This document shows, in pieces, positions 1 to 8,407 of a stretch of DNA of 22,053 nt. The notes below the pieces were generated by a model. That model saw only the letters and a program-made list of their open reading frames with translations. It ran no database searches and had not been told where the DNA came from. Both the position numbers and the translations under genes were made by a program. The stretch is from a virus: positions 1-22,053 of IMG/VR virus record IMGVR_UViG_3300032323_003551. One strand, written 5' to 3'. Every line of letters starts with the position of its first letter. Positions within the stretch are counted from its first letter, which is position 1.

Positions 1-29
1 ATTTTTGCAACAAAATACTTTTCGTCCAT
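1..29 (-). CDS. 5' end of a gene running off the window (prohead core position)
   Basis: Only the first nine codons are visible, reading MDEKYFVAK, starting from the ATG at 29. The gene follows the prohead protease on the same strand after a 12-nt gap, and the leader is A-rich with no Shine-Dalgarno. In T4 the gene after 21 is 22, the prohead core scaffold, followed by 23, the major capsid protein. That is a positional guess only; nine residues cannot identify the product. Confidence 0.5.
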
Positions 30-41
30 AATTTATATTTT

Positions 42-758
42 TTATTTTCCTAAAAAATCGGTAAGTTTTTTCATCAAATCAGTAGACTTGTCTAAATTCT
101 TTTCAGGTTGAGAAACTTTCTTTTCCTCTTCAAGATTTTCTTCATATTTTTCTCTTTCATTTACATCCGAAAAAAGGTAAGCTCCAGGTGTTGAGGGTGA
201 GGATACTAAGTCAAAACAAATTAATTCAAAATCATCTTGAACTTCATTTCTTTCACCAACTTTTTTTAATGAACCAACACCTCTTGATGAAACACCCATA
301 GTAACTCCTTGTCTCATTAGATTAGCTGCTTGGTCACCTTTAGTGGAAACAATACCTCGTTCATGGAAACCTGGTGAAGTGAGTAGTTTCAATTTACCCA
401 TCAATATATTTTTATCCCACCAAACGTCTGTTATTATGTGTGAAACTCTATCGAGGTCAATTAAAGAAGATTCTGGGTGGTTTAGTTCTGAAGTTGATAA
501 ACCTTTAGCAATCATTTTTTTATATCTTTCAGCCTCTCTCTTTAGTATTCTTTCAGGATAGAATCTACCATTTCTATTTGGAGTGTCATATTTTTGTAGA
601 ACAGCATAAAATTCAAAAGGGTTTTTATAATCCATTTTGACAGCCTCTCTTAAAAAAGCGGCATTCATATCTTCACGAGGAGACACATAGCCAGCATCCA
701 TTTCAATCAAAATCCCATGACCTGATTCATTTGCCTCAAGAATTCTTAATTTCTTCAT
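42..758 (-). CDS. gp21: Prohead core protease, T4 gp21-like (S80 family)
   Basis: Serine protease of the T4 gp21 family, which cuts scaffold and internal proteins inside the prohead before DNA packaging. The 238-aa protein shows the family signatures ELNHPESS with the likely catalytic His at residue 94, and GVSSRGVGSL with the catalytic Ser at 157 or 158. T4 gp21 cleaves after (L/I)-x-E, and L/I-x-E motifs occur near the N-termini of several other proteins in this window. The C-terminal tail from about residue 200 is Glu/Lys-rich and could be the self-cleaved segment. It lies in T4-like order after the portal region and before a gene in the gene 22 position. A TATTTAT word lies 13 nt before the start. 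Confidence 0.9.
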   Translation of the reverse strand: MKKLRILEANESGHGILIEMDAGYVSPREDMNAAFLREAVKMDYKNPFEFYAVLQKYDTPNRNGRFYPERILKREAERYKKMIAKGLSTSELNHPESSLIDLDRVSHIITDVWWDKNILMGKLKLLTSPGFHERGIVSTKGDQAANLMRQGVTMGVSSRGVGSLKKVGERNEVQDDFELICFDLVSSPSTPGAYLFSDVNEREKYEENLEEEKKVSQPEKNLDKSTDLMKKLTDFLGK

Positions 759-771
759 AACTCTTTTAGAA

Positions 772-778
772 ATAAATA
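772..778 (-). promoter_or_regulatory. TATTTAT element before the prohead protease
   Basis: Read on the minus strand, TATTTAT ends 13 nt before the gp21 start codon. It is one of a set of sense-oriented copies in this window; putative late promoter core. Confidence 0.4.
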
Positions 779-806
779 TACTGATTGAGTAAGTTTAGTT
801 GTTATT

Positions 807-1235
807 TTACTTTTTGGTTTTATAAAAGTCAAAATAAGAATTGTTTGTAAGGTTATTTGTGAAAATGTTTTTAACGATTCTTTTAACTGAATCTTTTAAT
901 TCTTGAGATTTAAAATCCAATTCTTCATTGGTGTATAAATTTACTTCTAAATTAAAAAAAGATTTTTTTCCTACTGATATTCCACTTGTTCTCAAATCTA
1001 AATCGACAATGCTCTTATCCATAAAAACTGTTTGAGATATTGAATTGAATACTGAATGCTTTATTTCACGATTAAGATTACATACAACCCTATACCAATT
1101 ATCGTGGTCTTTTTTGGGACATACCCAAGATTGGATATTAATGTAAATGGATTTTAAATTTTTTGAATCGACAGTGCCATATACTGATTTAATTGGACTG
1201 TAAAGATTCAACTTTACACTTTTACCTTTTTTCAT
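807..1235 (-). CDS. Unknown 142-aa protein between portal region and protease
   Basis: I do not recognise this protein. It is Lys/Asn-rich, has no signal peptide or membrane segment, and looks mixed alpha/beta: strand-like stretches in the first 100 residues and a Lys-rich helical C-terminus. Two Cys (about residues 39 and 52) form no obvious metal site. It starts at the first ATG and its 5' region faces the divergent bS21 gene across about 95 bp. In T4 the small genes between 20 and 21 encode prohead core proteins, which is only a positional hint here. Confidence 0.75.
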   Translation of the reverse strand: MKKGKSVKLNLYSPIKSVYGTVDSKNLKSIYINIQSWVCPKKDHDNWYRVVCNLNREIKHSVFNSISQTVFMDKSIVDLDLRTSGISVGKKSFFNLEVNLYTNEELDFKSQELKDSVKRIVKNIFTNNLTNNSYFDFYKTKK

Positions 1236-1316
1236 TAAATTTCATGTTATTAAAGTTTATTTTAATAAAAATAAGACATATAGAACTTAATGTCAAAAAA
1301 TTACAAAAAACAATAA

Positions 1317-1323
1317 TATTTAT
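1317..1323 (+). promoter_or_regulatory. TATTTAT element before the phage bS21 gene
   Basis: TATTTAT ends 8 nt before the bS21 ATG on the plus strand, so this lone plus-strand gene has its own copy of the element found before the minus-strand virion genes. Confidence 0.4.
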
Positions 1324-1331
1324 TTCAGAAT

Positions 1332-1520
1332 ATGTTAATTATAGAAATTAAAAACAACGAAAATATTGAGAAAGCTCTCAAGACTTTAAAGTCTAAAGTT
1401 ATTAAGACCAAACAAAATCAACAATTGATGAATAGGAAAGAATTCACAAAAAAATCTGTTGAGAAAAGAGCTCAGAAGTTGAAAGCAATTTACAAACAAA
1501 GAAAAGTTAACGAATTATAA
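1332..1520 (+). CDS. rpsU: Phage-encoded small-subunit ribosomal protein bS21
   Basis: The 62-aa product fits bS21 closely in length and pattern. It opens with MLIIEIKNNENIEKALKTLK, has a basic middle (KVIKTK, then RKEFTKKSV) and ends with basic KRAQKLKAIYKQ helices. bS21 sits on the 30S platform beside the anti-Shine-Dalgarno end of 16S rRNA. In Bacteroidetes, bS21 with bS18 and bS6 is reported to occlude that anti-SD, so a phage copy could change which mRNAs are initiated. Phage bS21 genes are known from virus surveys; this role is inferred. No Shine-Dalgarno precedes the start. It is the only plus-strand gene in the first 13 kb and its 3' end overlaps the convergent 232-aa gene by 6 nt. 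Confidence 0.85.
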   Translation: MLIIEIKNNENIEKALKTLKSKVIKTKQNQQLMNRKEFTKKSVEKRAQKLKAIYKQRKVNEL

Positions 1521-2213
1521 ATTCTTTTCTAAATTAACTAATTTAACATAGTTAATTTGATTGAATTCTTCTCCCTTCAATTTGTTAATTGTTTCAGTTA
1601 TTTTTTCAATAACATCACTTTCTTTTTGTTCGCCGAGAATCGAATTCAATTTTTCGATAGTTTTTTCTTTAAGTGCTGAAAAACCCTCTTTTAAATTTTC
1701 ACCATCAGATTTAAGAATTTCAATAAAGGTTTTCTTAGATTGTTCGTCCATAGTATCCACATAATTCTCCAAAGTTTGGTTAGCAATTTTTACCATTGTG
1801 CTAATTGGAATTTGTATAGATTCTTTAACAATTTTGTTTTCTGAAGTCAAAACTTTTATAATATTTTTTCTAGCCTGTAATCTTTCGTGGATATTGAGCT
1901 TATTTGTATAAACTAAAGTATCAATGTCTGAATATAAGTTATCATTACTCTCAGATATACTTTTTGGCATTTTGATTGTTGGTAATAATCTTTGGATAAG
2001 ACCAATACCTTCATTAACATATTCATTAGCATCTGAAGCACTCAGACCTTGAGAAGTTGAAAGTTGGTCATACAAGTTATAAACCTTGGACAACGACTTA
2101 CTGTTGAGAACATTTTCTTTGAATTCTCTTAAAGATTTTTTAAATTCTTTCTCGTTTCTATACGATTCAATAAGATTTTTTTCAATAATGGATTTTACTT
2201 GTCCGAAAGTCAT
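1515..2213 (-). CDS. Helical protein in the gp67/68 (prohead core) position
   Basis: This 232-aa protein is not recognised by motif. It is almost entirely predicted helix, rich in Lys, Glu, Ile and Asn, with coiled-coil-like stretches near residues 1-35 and 170-225, and has no Cys or membrane segment. The N-terminus (MTFGQVKSIIEKNLIES) is an amphipathic helix with I-x-E and L-x-E motifs at residues 9-11 and 14-16, resembling targets of the gp21 protease. It lies directly downstream of the portal gene, where T4 carries the core genes 67 and 68. A scaffold or core role is therefore reasonable but rests on position. Confidence 0.75.
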   Translation of the reverse strand: MTFGQVKSIIEKNLIESYRNEKEFKKSLREFKENVLNSKSLSKVYNLYDQLSTSQGLSASDANEYVNEGIGLIQRLLPTIKMPKSISESNDNLYSDIDTLVYTNKLNIHERLQARKNIIKVLTSENKIVKESIQIPISTMVKIANQTLENYVDTMDEQSKKTFIEILKSDGENLKEGFSALKEKTIEKLNSILGEQKESDVIEKITETINKLKGEEFNQINYVKLVNLEKNL

Positions 2214-2229
2214 TTTTTTGTATTTGAAT

Positions 2230-2236
2230 ATAAATA
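2230..2236 (-). promoter_or_regulatory. TATTTAT element between portal and the 232-aa gene
   Basis: On the minus strand TATTTAT immediately follows the portal stop codon and ends 16 nt before the 232-aa start, so it fits exactly into the gap between the genes. Confidence 0.4.
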
Positions 2237-4090
2237 TTATGAATTTAATAACTTATCCAATTCTTTTGAAATTTCTCCCAAAGATTCTCTAGCTTTTCCT
2301 AAATCAAGGAATTGGTCCCCTTTAATCATGTTATTTTCAACTAAAATATTAAAGTCCTTCTTTCTTGATTCAGGTGTTACTTCAGCCTCACCTCCACCTG
2401 CCTCTGCCGGTGGTGGAGCTTCGCCTCCACCTAATTCTCCACCTGCTGGTTCAGGTAGTCCTGCTGGTTCACTTCCTCCCCCGAATGATGGTAGTGGACT
2501 TTCAGTTTCTGTTTCAGCACCTTGTGTTGTTGTGGTTCCCGTTGTTGTTCCGTAAAGTTTGTCGATATTATCAAAGAAACCTGTCTTTGTAATAACTGTT
2601 GCAGTTGCTTTCAACTCTTCACCAACAGCTCTTTCAATTCTTTGTTGTTGTAAGTCAAGTTTAACTTCTTCATCAGACCAACCAAAGATATGTTTCTTAG
2701 CCCATGTAGATGAAGTTGCTTGAATACCATTTCCTGGGTCTGCAACTAAATCTTTGTATAATAATACTTTTTCTTTCCAAACATCTATTTTTAATAGGTC
2801 GGCTTGTGTAGATGGGTTTGTAAGTCCTAAAGTAAAGTTTGATAATTCATCTTCAAAACCTAATAAGAATAAATGGACAATTGCAATTTTGTTTAGTTCT
2901 TGCAACATACTTTTTTGAATTCTATTAATTGTTCTGGCGAATCTAATATCTTGAAGAGATAGGTTTTTACCATCACCAACAACTTCTTCAAATCCTAAGA
3001 ATGCTTTTGGAACACGAAGTGCTGTTAACAATTTCTTTTGGATATATTCAATATCGGCAATCTCTGATAAGTTTGTAGCTCCAGGTAAAGTATCAATTGG
3101 ACTTGGTGCTGCAGGGTCTCTTACAGGAACAAAGTAATCTTGGTCAACGGCCATTTGGTTAAACCTCATATCAACGTTTCCTGTTTTACTATCAACAATT
3201 TGTTCTCTTTTGAACTTGTTAGCAACACGTTGAACGTATGCTTCAACATCATCATCATTCATGTTTCCAACAAAAACCTTAAAGATTCTTCTCTCAGGTG
3301 CTCTTGATGTTCTATATATCAACATTGCATCCTCAGATAACAATAATTGTTTCCAAATTCTTCTCGCTTTTTCCAACATAGAAGTTCCATAGGGAAGTTT
3401 TCTATCGTCACCCAATAATCTAAAGTGAGCAATTTCCCAAGTTTGGAATTCCATGTTCTTGTTTTTCCAAGTAAATGTTAAGGCTTTGTTTGGTTCAGTC
3501 TTTTCAACCTGAACTGAAATCTTTTGACTCGCACCTACCTCATGTCTTTCAATTTCAATTGTTGGTAGTTGTTGACATCCAACAATTCCTCTCTCAGGGT
3601 CTAACTTCAAGTAAACAAAGTTATCACCATACTTACAGGTGTTTCTTGTCCACATTGGAAGGTTAGTGTTGATATCGAGTGCATTATTGAATAAGTCAGC
3701 TAATACTGATTTGATTCTTTTTGATTCAGAATAAATCTGAAGAATAAATCCATCTTCGTTTGTTGTTGTAGATTCTTCAGCGTAGATATCTAATGCTGCA
3801 GAAATCTCAGGAGTATACTCCATTGATTCATAATCATACTGAGCGGATAATCTTGAGGGCTCGTAGTAGATGGCTTGAGAATATAAATTGTTTTCAACCT
3901 TTGTCCATTGACCCGCCAAATAGAATGATTGTTGAGCTTGAAGTTTTTCCTTCTCGTATTCTTCTCTACTTTTTGTGCGTAATATTTCTTTCTTATCAAA
4001 CTTGAAAGTTGGATAATCTTGGCCCAAAAGGGAATTCGGACCAAATGTTTTGGATAATCGTTGCCAAACTGTTAAATTCTGTTCTGCCAT
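2237..4090 (-). CDS. gp20: Portal vertex protein, T4 gp20-like
   Basis: Forms the dodecameric ring at the special vertex of the head, through which the terminase pumps DNA and to which the neck attaches. The 617-aa protein has a gp20-type layout: an N-terminal region with SAQYDYESMEYTPEISAALD (about residues 81-100), the stretch WTRNTCKYGDNFVYLKLDPE, and a helical clip/stem region with RRIFKVFVGN and LSLQDIRFARTINRIQ. It is longer than T4 gp20 (about 520 aa). Much of the difference is a Gly/Pro/Glu-rich low-complexity segment near residues 510-580, followed by a helical C-terminus. It follows the terminase gene with a 39-nt gap and keeps the T4 order 17-20-21. Confidence 0.92.
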   Translation of the reverse strand: MAEQNLTVWQRLSKTFGPNSLLGQDYPTFKFDKKEILRTKSREEYEKEKLQAQQSFYLAGQWTKVENNLYSQAIYYEPSRLSAQYDYESMEYTPEISAALDIYAEESTTTNEDGFILQIYSESKRIKSVLADLFNNALDINTNLPMWTRNTCKYGDNFVYLKLDPERGIVGCQQLPTIEIERHEVGASQKISVQVEKTEPNKALTFTWKNKNMEFQTWEIAHFRLLGDDRKLPYGTSMLEKARRIWKQLLLSEDAMLIYRTSRAPERRIFKVFVGNMNDDDVEAYVQRVANKFKREQIVDSKTGNVDMRFNQMAVDQDYFVPVRDPAAPSPIDTLPGATNLSEIADIEYIQKKLLTALRVPKAFLGFEEVVGDGKNLSLQDIRFARTINRIQKSMLQELNKIAIVHLFLLGFEDELSNFTLGLTNPSTQADLLKIDVWKEKVLLYKDLVADPGNGIQATSSTWAKKHIFGWSDEEVKLDLQQQRIERAVGEELKATATVITKTGFFDNIDKLYGTTTGTTTTQGAETETESPLPSFGGGSEPAGLPEPAGGELGGGEAPPPAEAGGGEAEVTPESRKKDFNILVENNMIKGDQFLDLGKARESLGEISKELDKLLNS

Positions 4091-4119
4091 GATACAATTT
4101 TACTTAATACTTCGATAAT

Positions 4120-4126
4120 ATAAATA
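4120..4126 (-). promoter_or_regulatory. TATTTAT element before the portal gene
   Basis: TATTTAT on the minus strand lies just after the terminase stop and ends 29 nt before the portal start, the longest spacing in the set. Confidence 0.35.
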
Positions 4127-4129
4127 CTA

Positions 4130-5887
4130 TCAAGCCCCGAATAACCACTTATATGTTTCGTAGTCTTTTTTAGATGCACCGTTATTCCATACTCTTGAGT
4201 CTTTACCCATCTGTGGAACCATTGGATTAAAGAAATCAGAAGTATTTTTGTTTTCATGAACGTTACTTGTCCAAGAATTTAGCATGGCTTTTGTATGATT
4301 TGCAACTTTATTTAAAGATTGGAAAGATTTCTCAGCAACATAAATTGCCATAGAAATCCCCATTATACAGTCATCGTGATGGTTTTTTTGGTGGTCAGGT
4401 CTTCCATTAATATAAATAAAAGTATTCATTTCGTTGTATAATCTATTTGAATACACTCTGAAGTCATGTCTCATACCTTCTTCAAATGCCGCAATAATTT
4501 GAACTCTTTTACTATTGAAATTAATGCCTGGTATCTTTTCATTCAATTTGGGGTCCCATTTCCATTTATTAGTTGTGTCAACATTATCAACATACAAACC
4601 ACCACCATAAGACATTTCTTGCATTTTTCTTGCGGTTGAAACACCCATACCTCCTGTGATATCCACAACACAATAAGCATTATACATTGTCCCCCACTTA
4701 TAAGCAATTTCCGCTATAACATCTGGTGGAACTTTTCCAACATATTCTAACACTTGTTCTCTTTCATCAAAATCAATGATTTGGATACACGAGAAGTCCT
4801 CCGAATCTCCACGTGATACATCAACACCCATAACATATTTGTGACCGTTAACGGGTTCTTTAAATATCCATAGGGACCCTCCCATCAACTTAGCGGATGG
4901 TTCTCTTAACATATTCTTGGAAATATTCTGCATAAGTTCAGATTCAAATACGTTATCACCTGAACCCAAGAAATTACATTCCAATTCCTGAGCAACCTTA
5001 CGTCTATCGAATTTCAATTTCTTAACCATCCCTTCAAACCAAGCGGAACATGGTTTATATCCTTGTTCGATGTAATCAGTAGTAACCTTATGGTCTCTTT
5101 CATATGGATTTTCAATCGATAAATCAACAATCAAATCTTTGGAATATTCTTCTCTGTTGAGAAGATAATGAACTAAATCGTTCGTTTTAACCATGAAAAG
5201 GTCTTTTGTATAACGAGGGTCACGATACCAAAACATTTCAGATATTTTGAAATCGTTCATGTTTCTTAAAGACTGGTCATAAATTTCATAATAGATTGGG
5301 TCATATCCGTTAGGAGTTGAAACCACGATAACCTTACCACCCGTAGATAGTGAGGCCATACACGCTGACCAAAAATCTCCGTCAGCCTCAATGAACGCTG
5401 CCTCATCAAAAATAAGGATGGTTGGGGTATAACCTCTCAGGGCATCTTTAGATGTTGCAACAGATTTAACTTCACAATCATTTGTAAGTTTGAAGTGTCT
5501 TTGAGAGTTTTTTTCTTTTGAAAATCCAACACCGACCCATGATGGCCACTGTTCTGTAAAACTTCTAATCTTGTTAGCCATCTCGACAGATGTATCTAAC
5601 TTATTAGCAATGATTAGAATCTTTTCAGGTTTTTGTTTTTTGGCAAATACCAATTTTTTTGAAGCCCAAGCTGCGGTAACTGTGGATACACCCGCCTGAC
5701 GATATTTCAATGCAATATTTTCATTGTGGTTATCGTAATCTTCAATCAAACTTACTTGGTCAGGAAAAAGGTCTAAGGGAACATACTTAGAAACTGTGTT
5801 ATCGTATGTCTGTAAATAAGTTCGAAGTGCATAAGGAGTATTCCTCATACACTTCGTTACTTCTATAATTAATTGTTCTTTAGTCAC
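4130..5887 (-). CDS. gp17: Terminase large subunit, T4 gp17-like ATPase-nuclease
   Basis: The DNA packaging motor and headful nuclease. Over 585 aa the N-terminal ATPase shows a Walker A variant YRQAGVST (about residues 62-69), followed by the IIANK strand, and a Walker B ILIFDEAA with the D161-E162 pair. The coupling motif VVSTPNG is near 188. The C-terminal RNase H-like nuclease has its acidic residues in GVDVSRGD (D356), CVVDITGG (D409) and NHHDDCIMG (D505/D506). All motifs are intact and the length is close to T4 gp17 (610 aa). It starts 6 nt after the 437-aa gene ends, so the two are probably co-transcribed. No clear small terminase subunit is seen in the window. Confidence 0.95.
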   Translation of the reverse strand: MTKEQLIIEVTKCMRNTPYALRTYLQTYDNTVSKYVPLDLFPDQVSLIEDYDNHNENIALKYRQAGVSTVTAAWASKKLVFAKKQKPEKILIIANKLDTSVEMANKIRSFTEQWPSWVGVGFSKEKNSQRHFKLTNDCEVKSVATSKDALRGYTPTILIFDEAAFIEADGDFWSACMASLSTGGKVIVVSTPNGYDPIYYEIYDQSLRNMNDFKISEMFWYRDPRYTKDLFMVKTNDLVHYLLNREEYSKDLIVDLSIENPYERDHKVTTDYIEQGYKPCSAWFEGMVKKLKFDRRKVAQELECNFLGSGDNVFESELMQNISKNMLREPSAKLMGGSLWIFKEPVNGHKYVMGVDVSRGDSEDFSCIQIIDFDEREQVLEYVGKVPPDVIAEIAYKWGTMYNAYCVVDITGGMGVSTARKMQEMSYGGGLYVDNVDTTNKWKWDPKLNEKIPGINFNSKRVQIIAAFEEGMRHDFRVYSNRLYNEMNTFIYINGRPDHQKNHHDDCIMGISMAIYVAEKSFQSLNKVANHTKAMLNSWTSNVHENKNTSDFFNPMVPQMGKDSRVWNNGASKKDYETYKWLFGA

Positions 5888-5893
5888 AAATCA

Positions 5894-7207
5894 TTATTTG
5901 GGTCTCGATATACCCAAACTACCTAAGAAATCATCCAAGTCATCTTCATCATCGTCATCACTGTCCGATTCTGTGTCATTTTCTTCTTTGTAATTCTCAA
6001 ACTCTTCTTTCATCTGCATCGCTTCCTTCATAATTTCTTCGAATCTTGAAGTTGCTCTACTGATTTTAGATTGGTCTTCGGAAATAGCATTACCTACGAT
6101 TTCCAAAAATTCCTGAGCTGGCACTTGGTATAACAAGATATGGAACCAGTTTATTAGGCCTTTGTTTGATTCATCAAACATTTCATCGGGTAAGGCAAAT
6201 CTTATTTTTTCTACAATTTCAGGGCCTATTCTCAATTGCATCGGTTCGTTTGATAATACATCAACAGCACCTCTAACTTTTTCACGAACATCAGGGTTTT
6301 TAGAATGACCATGTCTACCTTTAGCCTCTTCTAACCCTTTGATTATCTCATGACATAAAATAGGGAAAATCATACCTGTAGCAACTATTTTTGTGTCAGG
6401 TTGTTCTTCTCCACCACCTTCTCCACCTTCTTCACCATCATCATCAGCATCTTCTAAAGATACTTTTCCTGCAACACCTTGTCCTGTCTGACTCATCATT
6501 TCAATCATTTGTTCCATGGTAAAATACATGAAATCATTGATTGCCATAATACCCAAATAGTCTCTGTATAAAGAAGGGTCGATAGCATCTAATCTTGCTT
6601 TAACATCAGGTTTTTGGAAAATGTAATGTCCTTTTTTCGCAGCTCCTTGAATAATTGCATTGATTATATTTCTCTTGTGTTTTTCTAATTCAAATTCTTC
6701 TTCGTCCGTTAAATCTTCGATATCAAATGAAGGAAATTCTAAGTTTTCTTTTTCATCATCATCTTCTTCCTCTTCATCTTCAGGTTCTTCAGGTTGATAT
6801 CTAAAATCTGAAGTATCGGGTTGTTCACCTAAATGAGCCTCAATTTCATACCACCCTTCAGGAACTTCACCCTCCTCCAAAGAAGCGTCTATAGCTAATT
6901 GTTTAAGTTCGTCTTTGTGTGCGGCCTCAATTCTCATGATATTAGGAAGTTTCCTCATCATTTCATTGTATACCATTCCCTGAACTTGTTTCGAACTGAG
7001 GTTCTCAATTCCAGTGACCTCTCTTAATTTATTAGCAACTTTTTGGAATCTATTACTAACAAGTCTTTGAACATCAGCAGCTCCTTTTTTCATTGCAGGA
7101 TTTGATGCATATAAATTTTCAGGACTAGCCAATTTTCTTTCCAAACTTGGGTCCATTCTTTCTGGAGTATTTCCGTAATCTATTTGTTCTTTCAATTTTT
7201 TTGCCAT
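5894..7207 (-). CDS. Unknown acidic protein upstream of terminase
   Basis: A 437-aa protein I cannot assign. It has a basic, helical N-terminus (residues 1-110) and two strongly acidic tracts, near residues 137-155 (Glu/Asp run) and 410-428 (Ser/Asp run). Between them are two helical segments, one around HKRNIINAIIQGAAKKGHYI and one around LINWFHILLYQVPAQEFLEI, separated by a Gly/Glu-rich linker near 255-270. There is no signal peptide or enzyme motif. T4 has the small terminase gene 16 at this place, but the protein is far longer than gp16 (164 aa) and shows no obvious helix-turn-helix. A virion or packaging accessory role is guessed from position. Confidence 0.8.
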   Translation of the reverse strand: MAKKLKEQIDYGNTPERMDPSLERKLASPENLYASNPAMKKGAADVQRLVSNRFQKVANKLREVTGIENLSSKQVQGMVYNEMMRKLPNIMRIEAAHKDELKQLAIDASLEEGEVPEGWYEIEAHLGEQPDTSDFRYQPEEPEDEEEEDDDEKENLEFPSFDIEDLTDEEEFELEKHKRNIINAIIQGAAKKGHYIFQKPDVKARLDAIDPSLYRDYLGIMAINDFMYFTMEQMIEMMSQTGQGVAGKVSLEDADDDGEEGGEGGGEEQPDTKIVATGMIFPILCHEIIKGLEEAKGRHGHSKNPDVREKVRGAVDVLSNEPMQLRIGPEIVEKIRFALPDEMFDESNKGLINWFHILLYQVPAQEFLEIVGNAISEDQSKISRATSRFEEIMKEAMQMKEEFENYKEENDTESDSDDDDEDDLDDFLGSLGISRPK

Positions 7208-7209
7208 GA

Positions 7210-8022
7210 CTATTTCTGTAATAAATTAATAATAAGGTCAAGAACTTCATCTTTTGCTTGCTCAGGTGAAACTTTCTTAGCCTTTGGTGATTCTTTTTCA
7301 CCTGGGTTTGGATTTTTTCCTGGATGACTTGGTCTTGGTTTAGTTGAAGGTTTTCCTGGTTTTGTTGTCGGAGAAGTCTTTGGTTTTGATGGTGCTGTTG
7401 CAGGACCAGCTTCTGCCAAATATTTTAATAACTCTCCTTTAGTAATCTTGGGAGGTAAATTTCTTTCTACAATTTTCATAATCTGATTTTCTAAAAACAA
7501 AGATACAGGATTTTTTCCTTCTCCCAATTGTTTTTTTACTTCTCTAACACATCTTTCCCATTTTCTTGACTTTTTAGGTCCAACTTGAGAATGACAAATA
7601 GAAAATGCATTTGATTTTCCTTCAAACATTCCCATTCCGTCAGTTTCGTCACCAAATCCATCATCAGATGAAGGACCCACTTGTTTTGGGTCTTGAGTTT
7701 CGGTTTCTTTGTTTGGGTCCATAGTTACTTCTTCCTCTTCACTAACTTCTCCTTCAGCAGTCACGGTAACACTATCATCAGCATTTACTCTAACACTACT
7801 TCCACCTGGAATTGATTGACCCTTGGCTTTCATTGCATTGATTTCTGATGCAGGATATGTTGTCTCTTTTTTTGTAACTGTAACAGCTTCTTTAGTTTCT
7901 TTTTTCTCAGCAATCATTAATCTCGAATGTAGAGTATTAACTTGAGATTCCGTTAATTTATGAACAGTTTTTGCCGATAATCCTTTTTCAATTAATTGAA
8001 GCGCTTTTAAATTAGTTTTCAT
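7210..8022 (-). CDS. Unknown protein with a Cys-containing helical motif and a Pro/Lys tail
   Basis: I chose the ATG at 8022 (MKTNLKALQLIEKG) over the one at 8040. It gives an 11-nt overlap with the upstream gene, ATGAAAACTAA, and is preceded by a purine-rich GAAAAGAAAG. The product (270 aa from this start) has a helical N-terminus, an acidic middle, a compact motif NAFSICHSQVGPKKSRKWER followed by CVREVKKQ, and a basic Pro/Lys/Thr-rich stretch before a short C-terminal helix. Function is unknown. It ends 2 nt before the 437-aa gene starts, so it belongs to the same tightly packed run leading into terminase. Confidence 0.75.
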   Translation of the reverse strand: MKTNLKALQLIEKGLSAKTVHKLTESQVNTLHSRLMIAEKKETKEAVTVTKKETTYPASEINAMKAKGQSIPGGSSVRVNADDSVTVTAEGEVSEEEEVTMDPNKETETQDPKQVGPSSDDGFGDETDGMGMFEGKSNAFSICHSQVGPKKSRKWERCVREVKKQLGEGKNPVSLFLENQIMKIVERNLPPKITKGELLKYLAEAGPATAPSKPKTSPTTKPGKPSTKPRPSHPGKNPNPGEKESPKAKKVSPEQAKDEVLDLIINLLQK

Positions 8023-8407
8023 ATACAACTTTCTTTTCAAATTCTAATATCAAATCTCTTTCATAGAGTTTGTCTTTTATTTTTTGTTCCTCTTCTCCGA
8101 ATCGGAATACAAGTCTTTTTTGTCCTTGTTCCTCCTCACTTTCCCATGCTAACGCAACTACATCATCCATTGCGTCTATCATACAAAAAAAATCGGAGTT
8201 CTGAATCAATTCCAACTTTACATCAGTTTTTTTCAGAACTCCTACTTTTTTAATATATTTTAATTCAGGTGGAGTTGGGTAACCATTCGATGGTTTACTT
8301 TCCCACGCTTCACCCCACACATCTAAACTATCTGAGAATATGAATTCGTAAAGGTTATCACCTTTATAGTTAGGCCCTAATCCATTTACGTAAATCAAAT
8401 AACTCAT
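8012..8407 (-). CDS. Unknown 131-aa protein in the virion operon
   Basis: Not recognised. It opens MSYLIYVNGLGPNYKGDNLY, looks mostly beta with alternating hydrophobic strands, and has a charged C-terminal part ending in a helix. No membrane segment is seen, and the single Cys (FFCMID) forms no motif. The start codon overlaps the stop of the 411-aa gene as ATGA, and its own stop overlaps the next gene, which suggests translational coupling along the operon. Confidence 0.75.
   Translation of the reverse strand: MSYLIYVNGLGPNYKGDNLYEFIFSDSLDVWGEAWESKPSNGYPTPPELKYIKKVGVLKKTDVKLELIQNSDFFCMIDAMDDVVALAWESEEEQGQKRLVFRFGEEEQKIKDKLYERDLILEFEKKVVYEN

Noticed and set aside
2199-2592. Plus-strand frames with Pro- or Leu-rich proteins
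   Set aside because: They mirror the Gly/Pro-rich tail of the portal protein on the other strand and have no independent start signals.
3790-4044. Minus-strand 84-codon frame and plus-strand 70-codon frame in the portal gene
   Set aside because: Both lie wholly inside the well-supported portal gene in other frames and have no recognisable domain.
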